Shown: positions 56,585 through 64,000 of the stretch, in pieces
How the letters are laid out: every line of letters begins with the position of its first letter
Numbering within the stretch: the first letter of the stretch is position 1
NCBI GenBank assembly: GCA_949825065.1
Contig: OX463864.1
Coordinates: forward strand, 17,745,327 to 17,809,326
Direction of reading: 5' to 3'
DNA length: 64,000 bases
Origin: Odontocerum albicorne
Taxonomy: Eukaryota > Arthropoda > Insecta > Trichoptera > Odontoceridae
Notes under the pieces: generated by a model
Seen by the model: only the letters and a program-made list of their open reading frames with translations
Database searches by the model: none
What the model was told of the DNA's origin: nothing
Made by a program: the position numbers and the translations under genes

Positions 56585-59500
56585 AAAATTTCGGCATCGG
56601 ACGAAAAGCATGGAAACACGTTGAACAAACATTAATTCTGTCGTGATTTTGTACATATATATGTAATGGGACTGGGACGTCAATGTCAATTTTTCGAGTA
56701 AAAAGGGGGAAGTTATAGCCTATTTCTATGAAATGCCGTAACATGTTTAGCAGATTTGGACGTTTTATATCATAAATACCGCAAAGCGTTTGTAACACAC
56801 ATTTGTGTTGACACATAATTAATTCTAGCATTTAAAAAAAAAATGAGGTTTCCGATACCAATATTCATTTTAATTAGAAAATATTGATGCAAAAGATAAT
56901 AAATTCGCAAAATTTCGGCTTGGGACGAAAAGCATGGAAACACGTTGAACAAACATTAATTCTGTCGTGATTTAGTACATATATTCGTAAACTGGGACGT
57001 TAATGTCAGTTTTTCGAGTGAAAAGTGTGAAGTTATAGCCTATTTATATGAAATGCTGTAACATGTTTAGCAGGTTTGGACGTTTTATATCATAAATACC
57101 GCAAAGCGTTTCAAACACACATTTGTGTTGACAAATCATCAATTCTAGCATTTCTTTAAAAAAATGGGGTTTTCGATATACAAAATTCATTCTAATTGGA
57201 AAATATTGATACAAAAGATAGAAAATTCGCAAAATTTCGGCATGGGACGAAAAGCATGGAAACACATTGAACAAACATTAATTCTGTCGTGATTTTGTAC
57301 ATATATTCGTAAACTGGGACGTCAATGTCAGTTTTTCGAGTGAAAAGTGTGAAGTTATAGCCTATTTCTATGTAATGCTGTAACATGTCTAGCAGATTTG
57401 GACGTTTTATATCATGAATACCGCAAAGCGTTTCTAACACACATTTGTGTTGACACATCATTAATTCTAGCATTTCTTGAAAAAAAATGGGGTTTTCGCT
57501 ATTCAAAACTCATTTTAGTTGGAAAATATTGGTGCAAAAAAATGTAATTTCGCAAAATTTTACCTTGGGACGAAAAGCATGGAAACACGTTGAACAAACA
57601 TTAATTCTGTTGTCATTTTGTACATGTATTCGTAAACTTATGAGGTTTCCGATACCAATATTCATTTTAATTAGAAAATATTGATGCAAAAGATAGAAAA
57701 TACGCAAAATTTTGGCTTGGGACGAAAAGCATGGAAACACGTTGAACAAACATTAATTCTGTCGTGATTTTGTACATATATATGTAATGGGACTGGGACG
57801 TCAATGTCAATTTTTCGAGTAAAAAGTGGGAAGTTATAGCCTATTTCTATGAAATGCTGTAACATGTTTAGCATATTTGGACGTTTTATATCATAAATAC
57901 CGCAATGCGTTTGTAACACACATTTGTGTTGACAAATCATCAATTCTAGCATTTCTTTAAAAAAAATGGGGTTTTCGATATTCAAAATTCATTTTAATTG
58001 GAAAATATTGATGCAAAATATAGAAAATTCGCAAAATTTCGGCATGGGACGAAAAGCATGGAAACACGTTGAACAAACATTAATTCTGTCGTGATTTTGT
58101 ACATATATTCGTAAACTGGTAAGTCAATGTCAGTTTCTTGAGTGAAAAGTGGGAAGTTATAGCGTATTTCTATGAAATGCTGTAACATGTTTAGCATATT
58201 TGGACGTTTTATATCATAAATACCGCAATGCGTTTGTAACACACATTTGTGTTGACAAATCACCAATTCTAGCATTTCTTTAAAAAAAATGGGGTTTTCG
58301 ATATTTAAAATACATTTTAATTGGAAAATATTGATACAAAAGATAGAAAATTCGCAAAATTTCGGCTTGGGACGAAAAAAATGGAAACACGTTGAACAAA
58401 CATTAATTCTGTCGTGATTTTGTACATATATATGTAATGGGACTGGGACGTCAATGTCAATTTTTCGAGTAAAAAGTGGGAAGTATTTCTAGCCTAGCCT
58501 AGTATTTCTAGCCTATTTGTAGCCTATTTCTATGAAATGCTGTAACATGTTTAGCAGATTTGGACGTTTTATATCATAAATACCGCAAAGCTTTTGTAAC
58601 ACACATTTGTGTTGACACATAATTAATTCTAGCATTTTTTTAAAAAAAATGAGGTTTCCGATACCAAAATTCATTTGAATTGGAAAATATTGATGCAAAA
58701 GATAGAAAATTCGCAAAATTTCGGCTTGGGACGAAAAGCATAGAAACACGTTGAACAAACATTAATTCTGTCGTGATTTTGTACATGTATTCGTAAACTG
58801 GGACGTCAATGTCAGTTTTTCGAGTGAAAAGTGTGAAGTTATAGCCTATTTCTATGTAATGCTGTAACATGTCTAGCAGATTTGGACGTTTTATATCATG
58901 AATACCGCAAAGTGTTTCTAACACACATTTGTGTTGACACATCATTAATTTCAGCATTTCTTTAAAAAAATGGGGTTTTCGCTATTCAAAACTCATTTTA
59001 ATTGGAAAATATTGGTGCAAAAAAATGTAATTTCGCAAAATTTTACCTTGGGACAAAAAGCATGGAAACACGTTGAACAAACATTAATTCTGTCGTGATT
59101 TTGTACATATATTCGTAAACTGGGACGTCAATGTCAGTTTTTCGAGTGAAAAGTGTGAAGTTATAGCCTATTTCTATGTAATGCTGTAACATGTCTAGCA
59201 GATTTGGACGTTTTATATCATGAATACCGCAAAGCGTTTCTAACACACATTTGTGTTGACACATCATTAATTTTAGCATTTCTTGAAAAAAAATGGGGTT
59301 TTCGCTATTCAAAACTCATTTTAATTGGAAAATATTGGTGCAAAAAAATGTAATTTCGCAAAATTTTACCTTGGGACGAAAAGCATGGAAACACGTTGAA
59401 CAAACATTAATTCTGTTGTCATTTTGTACATGTATTCGTAAACTTGTACGTCAATGGCAGTTTTTCGAGTGAAAAGTGTGAAATTATAGCCTATTTCTGT

Positions 59501-60976
59501 GAAATGCTGTAACATGTCTAGCAGATTTGGACGTTTTATATCATAAATACCGCAAAGCGTTTCTAACACACATTTGTGTTGACACATAATTAATTCTAGC
59601 ATTTCTTTAAAAAAAATGGGGTTTTCGATATTCAAAATTCATTTTAATTGGAAAATATTGATGCAAAATATAGAAAATTCGAAAAATTTCGGCATGGGAC
59701 GAAAAGCATGGAAACACGTTGAACAAACATTAATTCTGTCGTGATTTTGTACATATATTCGTAAACTGGTAAGTCAATGTCCGTTTCTTGAGTGAAAAGT
59801 GCGAAGTTATAGCCTATTTCTATGAAATGCTGTAACATGTTTAGCATATTTGGACGTTTTATATCATAAATACCGCAATGCGTTTGTAACACACATTTGT
59901 GTTGACAAATCACCAATTCTAGCATTTCTTTAAAAAAAATGGTGTTTTCGATATTCAAAATTCATTTTAATTGGAAAATATTGATACAAAAGATAGAAAA
60001 TTCGCAAAATTTCGGCATGGGACGAAAAGCATGGAAACACGTTGAACAAACATTAATTCTGTCTTGATTTTCTACATATATTCGTAAACTGGGACGTCAA
60101 TGTCAGTTTTTCGAGTAAAAAGTGTGAAGTTATAGCCTATTTCTATGTAATGCTGTAACATATCTAGCAGATTTGGACGTTTTATATCATGAATACCGCA
60201 AAGCGTTTCTAACACACATTTGTGTTGACACATCATTAATTTTAGCATTTCTTTAAAAAAAATGGGGTTTTCGTTATTCAAAACTCATTTTAATTGGATA
60301 ATATTGGTGCAAAAAAATGTAATTTCGCAAAATTTTACCTTGGGACGAAAAGCATGGAAACACGTTGAACAAACATTAATTCTGTTGTCATTTTGTACAT
60401 TTATTCGTAAACTTGTACGTCAATGGCAGTTTTTCCAGTGAAAAGTGTGAAATTATAGCCTATTTCTTTGAAATGCTGTAACATGTCTAGCAGATTTGGA
60501 CGTTTTATATTATAAATACCGCAAAGCGTTTCTAACACACATTTGTGTTGACACATAATTAATTCTAGCATTTCTTTAAAAAAAATGGGGTTTTCGATAT
60601 TCAAAATTAATTTTAATTGGAAAATATTGATGCAAAAGATAGAAAATTCGCAAAATTTCGGCATGGGACGAAAAGCATGGAAACACGTTGAACAAACATT
60701 AATTCTGTCGTGATTTTGTACATATATTCGTAAACTGGTAAGTCAATATTAGTTTATTGAGTGAAAAGTGGGAAGTTATAGCCTATTTCTATGAAATGCT
60801 GTAACATGTTTAGCATATTTGGACGTTTTATATCATAAATACCGCAAAGCGTTTCTAACACACATTTGTGTTGACACATATATAATTGTAGCATTTCTTT
60901 TAAAAAAAAATGGGGTTTTCGATATTCAAAATTATTTTTAATTGGAAAATATTGATACAAAAGATAGAAAATACGC
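56585..60976. repeat. 4,392-bp higher-order repeat, copy 1
   Basis: It includes three marks: AAAAAGGGGGAAGTTATAG at about 56701, a fused monomer in which CGTAAACTTATGAGG joins two monomers out of register at about 57636, and an inserted TATTTCTAGCCTAGCCTAGT block at about 58484. All three recur 4,392 bp later. Confidence 0.85.
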
Positions 60977-63830
60977 AAAATTTCGGCATCGGACGAAAAG
61001 CATGGAAACACGTTGAACAAACATTAATTCTGTCGTGATTTTGTACATATATATGTAATGGGACTGGGACGTCAATGTCAATTTTTCGAGTAAAAAGGGG
61101 GAAGTTATAGCCTATTTCTATGAAATGCCGTAACATGTTTAGCAGATTTGGACGTTTTATATCATAAATACCGCAAAGCGTTTGTAACACACATTTGTGT
61201 TGACACATAATTAATTCTAGCATTTAAAAAAAAAATGAGGTTTCCGATACCAATATTCATTTTAATTAGAAAATATTGATGCAAAAGATAATAAATTCGC
61301 AAAATTTCGGCTTGGGACGAAAAGCATGGAAACACGTTGAACAAACATTAATTCTGTCGTGATTTAGTACATATATTCGTAAACTGGGACGTTAATGTCA
61401 GTTTTTCGAGTGAAAAGTGTGAAGTTATAGCCTATTTATATGAAATGCTGTAACATGTTTAGCAGGTTTGGACGTTTTATATCATAAATACCGCAAAGCG
61501 TTTCAAACACACATTTGTGTTGACAAATCATCAATTCTAGCATTTCTTTAAAAAAATGGGGTTTTCGATATACAAAATTCATTTTAATTGGAAAATATTG
61601 ATACAAAAGATAGAAAATTCGCAAAATTTCGGCATGGGACGAAAAGCATGGAAACACATTGAACAAACATTAATTCTGTCGTGATTTTGTACATATATTC
61701 GTAAACTGGGACGTCAATGTCAGTTTTTCGAGTGAAAAGTGTGAAGTTATAGCCTATTTCTATGTAATGCTGTAACATGTCGAGCAGATTTGGACGTTTT
61801 ATATCATGAATACCGCAAAGCGTTTCTAACACACATTTGTGTTGACACATCATTAATTCTAGCATTTCTTGAAAAAAAATGGGGTTTTCGCTATTCAAAA
61901 CTCATTTTAGTTGGAAAATATTGGTGCAAAAAAATGTAATTTCGCAAAATTTTACCTTGGGACGAAAAGCATGGAAACACGTTGAACGAACATTAATTCT
62001 GTTGTCATTTTGTACATGTATTCGTAAACTTATGAGGTTTCCGATACCAATATTCATTTTAATTAGAAAATATTGATGCAAAAGATAGAAAATACGCAAA
62101 ATTTTGGCTTGGGACGAAAAGCATGGAAACACGTTGAACAAACATTAATTCTGTCGTGATTTTGTACATATATATGAAATGGGACTGGGACGTCAATGTC
62201 AATTTTTCGAGTAAAAAGTGGGAAGTTATAGCCTATTTCTATGAAATGCTGTAACATGTTTAGCATATTTGGACGTTTTATATCATAAATACCGCAATGC
62301 GTTTGTAACACACATTTGTGTTGACAAATCATCAATTCTAGCATTTCTTTAAAAAAAATGGGGTTTTCGATATTCAAAATTCATTTTAATTGGAAAATAT
62401 TGATGCAAAATATAGAAAATTCGCAAAATTTCGGCATGGGACGAAAAGCATGGAAACACGTTGAACAAACATTAATTCTGTCGTGATTTTGTACATATAT
62501 TCGTAAACTGGTAAGTCAATGTAAGTTTCTTGAGTGAAAAGTGGGAAGTTATAGCGTATTTCTATGAAATGCTGTAACATGTTTAGCATATTTGGACGTT
62601 TTATATCATAAATATCGCAATGCGTTTGTAACACACATTTGTGTTGACAAATCACCAATTCTAGCATTTCTTTAAAAAAAATGGGGTTTTCGATATTTAA
62701 AATACATTTTAATTGGAAAATATTGATACAAAAGATAGAAAATTCGCAAAATTTCGGCTTGGGACGAAAAAAATGGAAACACGTTGAACAAACATTAATT
62801 CTGTCGTGATTTTGTACAAATATATGTAATGGGACTGGGACGTCAATGTCAATTTTTCGAGTAAAAAGTGGGAAGTATTTCTAGCCTAGCCTAGTATTTC
62901 TAGCCTATTTGTAGCCTATTTCTATGAAATGCTGTAACATGTTTAGCAGATTTGGACGTTTTATATCATAAATACCGCAAAGCTTTTGTAACACACATTT
63001 GTGTTGACACATAATTAATTCTAGCATTTTTTTAAAAAAAATGAGGTTTCCGATACCAAAATTCATTTGAATTGGAAAATATTGATGCAAAAGATAGAAA
63101 ATTCGCAAAATTTCGGCTTGGGACGAAAAGCATAGAAACACGTTGAACAAACATTAATTCTGTCGTGATTTTGTACATGTATTCGTAAACTGGGACGTCA
63201 ATGTCAGTTTTTCGAGTGAAAAGTGTGAAGTTATAGCCTATTTCTATGTAATGCTGTAACATGTCTAGCAGATTTGGACGTTTTATATCATGAATACCGC
63301 AAAGCGTTTCTAACACACATTTGTGTTGACACATCATTAATTTCAGCATTTCTTTAAAAAAATGGGGTTTTCGCTATTCAAAACTCATTTTAATTGGAAA
63401 ATATTGGTGCAAAAAAATGTAATTTCGCAAAATTTTACCTTGGGACAAAAAGCATGGAAACACGTTGAACAAACATTAATTCTGTCGTGATTTTGTACAT
63501 ATATTCGTAAACTGGGACGTCAATGTCAGTTTTTCGAGTGAAAAGTGTGAAGTTATAGCCTATTTCTATGTAATGCTGTAACATGTCTAGCAGATTTGGA
63601 CGTTTTATATCATGAATACCGCAAAGCGTTTCAAACACACATTTGTGTTGACACATCATTAATTTTAGCATTTCTTGAAAAAAAATGGGGTTTTCGCTAT
63701 TCAAAACTCATTTTAATTGGAAAATATTGGTGCAAAAAAATGTAATTTCGCAAAATTTTACCTTGGGACGAAAAGCATGGAAACACGTTGAACAAACATT
63801 AATTCTGTTGTCATTTTGTACATGTATTCG
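60977..63830. repeat. 4,392-bp higher-order repeat, copy 2 (cut short)
   Basis: It carries the same marks at about 61093, 62028 and 62876. It follows copy 1 until about 63,830. There, instead of continuing as at 59,438, it joins sequence corresponding to 62,028, giving a local period of 1,806 bp. Confidence 0.85.
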
Positions 63831-64000
63831 TAAACTTATGAGGTTTCCGATACCAATATTCATTTTAATTAGAAAATATTGATGCAAAAGATAGAAAATA
63901 CGCAAAATTTTGGCTTGGGACGAAAAGCATGGAAACACGTTGAACAAACATTAATTCTGTCGTGATTTTGTACATATATATGTAATGGGACTGGGACGTC
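63831..64000. repeat. Satellite continuing after a register switch
   Basis: It starts with the CTTATGAGGTTTCCGATACC fusion also present at about 57636 and 62028. The window ends inside a monomer, so the array extends further right. Confidence 0.85.

Larger units (their letters stand above)
34430..64000. repeat. Satellite array, monomer about 325 bp, roughly 90 head-to-tail copies
   Basis: All copies run in the same direction. Fixed landmarks recur in order: ATGGGGTTTTCGATATTCAA, TTTTAATTGGAAAATATTGA, GCAAAATTTCGGC, GGAAACACGTTGAACAAAC, ATTAATTCTGTCGTGATTTT, GACGTCAATGTCA, GTTATAGCCTATTTCTATG, TTTGGACGTTTTATATCATA, ATACCGCAAAGCG, AACACACATTTGTGTTGACA, TTCTAGCATTTCTTT plus an A-run. Spacing is mostly 317-331 bp. 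Two classes differ after GTACATATAT: TCGTAAACTGGGACG with GTGAAAAGTGTG, versus ATGTAATGGG(A/T)CTGG with GTAAAAAGTGGG. The array continues past the right edge of the window. Minus-strand frames of about 85-137 codons recur in nearly every monomer, but amino-acid changes are frequent and many copies are frameshifted, so I treat it as non-coding satellite. Confidence 0.97.

Noticed and set aside
34430..64000. Dozens of similar open frames of about 60-137 codons, mostly on the minus strand, suggesting a tandem gene family
   Set aside because: They coincide with satellite monomers, shift frame between monomer classes, start at different weak initiators and show frequent amino-acid-changing differences. 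Repeat homogeneity explains them.
34430..64000. CENP-B box in the monomer
   Set aside because: TTTCGGCATGGGACGA and TTCGAGTAAAAAGTGGGA only loosely resemble the NTTCGNNNNANNCGGGN box. Required positions do not match.
34430..64000. CRISPR-like regular repeat array
   Set aside because: The monomers are contiguous, with no unique spacers, and the genome is eukaryotic.

Overview
The window looks like AT-rich arthropod, most likely insect, genomic DNA. The reasons are GT-AG introns, one multi-exon membrane-protein gene, decayed non-LTR retrotransposons, mariner, pogo/Tigger, piggyBac and hAT-type DNA elements, and tRNA-headed SINEs. Nothing looks bacterial. The species cannot be named from the sequence alone.

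Layout. (1) Positions 1-11,800 hold the 3' half of one real gene on the + strand. Exons lie at 1099-1196, 5692-5778 and 7633-10398. All three join in one reading frame with consensus splice sites. The product is a proline-rich, multi-pass membrane protein resembling the PRRT3/PRRT4 family. The introns are filled with LINE 3' fragments, an internally deleted mariner and TA-flanked MITEs. (2) Positions 11,800-34,430 are gene-poor and AT-rich. They contain a foldback element, a pogo element with a CENP-B/pogo-type helix-turn-helix remnant, a TTAA-flanked piggyBac-type MITE, SINEs, several minisatellites, LINE C-terminal fragments, and a decayed reading frame split by a 721-bp hAT-type MITE with an 8-bp target duplication. 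(3) From about 34,430 to the end (about 29.6 kb, roughly 90 copies) lies one head-to-tail satellite array with a monomer of about 325 bp. It is organised into higher-order repeats. An 11-monomer unit of about 3,576 bp occurs three times in a row (about 37,130-47,860). A 1,302-bp four-monomer unit and a +3,893-bp duplicated block follow. A 4,392-bp unit then starts at about 56,585, and its second copy switches to a 1,806-bp period near 63,830.

Only the exons of the membrane protein are convincingly under coding constraint. The long series of about 100-codon minus-strand frames in the satellite is best read as a by-product of monomer homogeneity. The most notable system is the higher-order satellite, a candidate centromeric or heterochromatic array. 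It carries a short dyad in most monomers read, and its left edge abuts a retroelement-rich flank.
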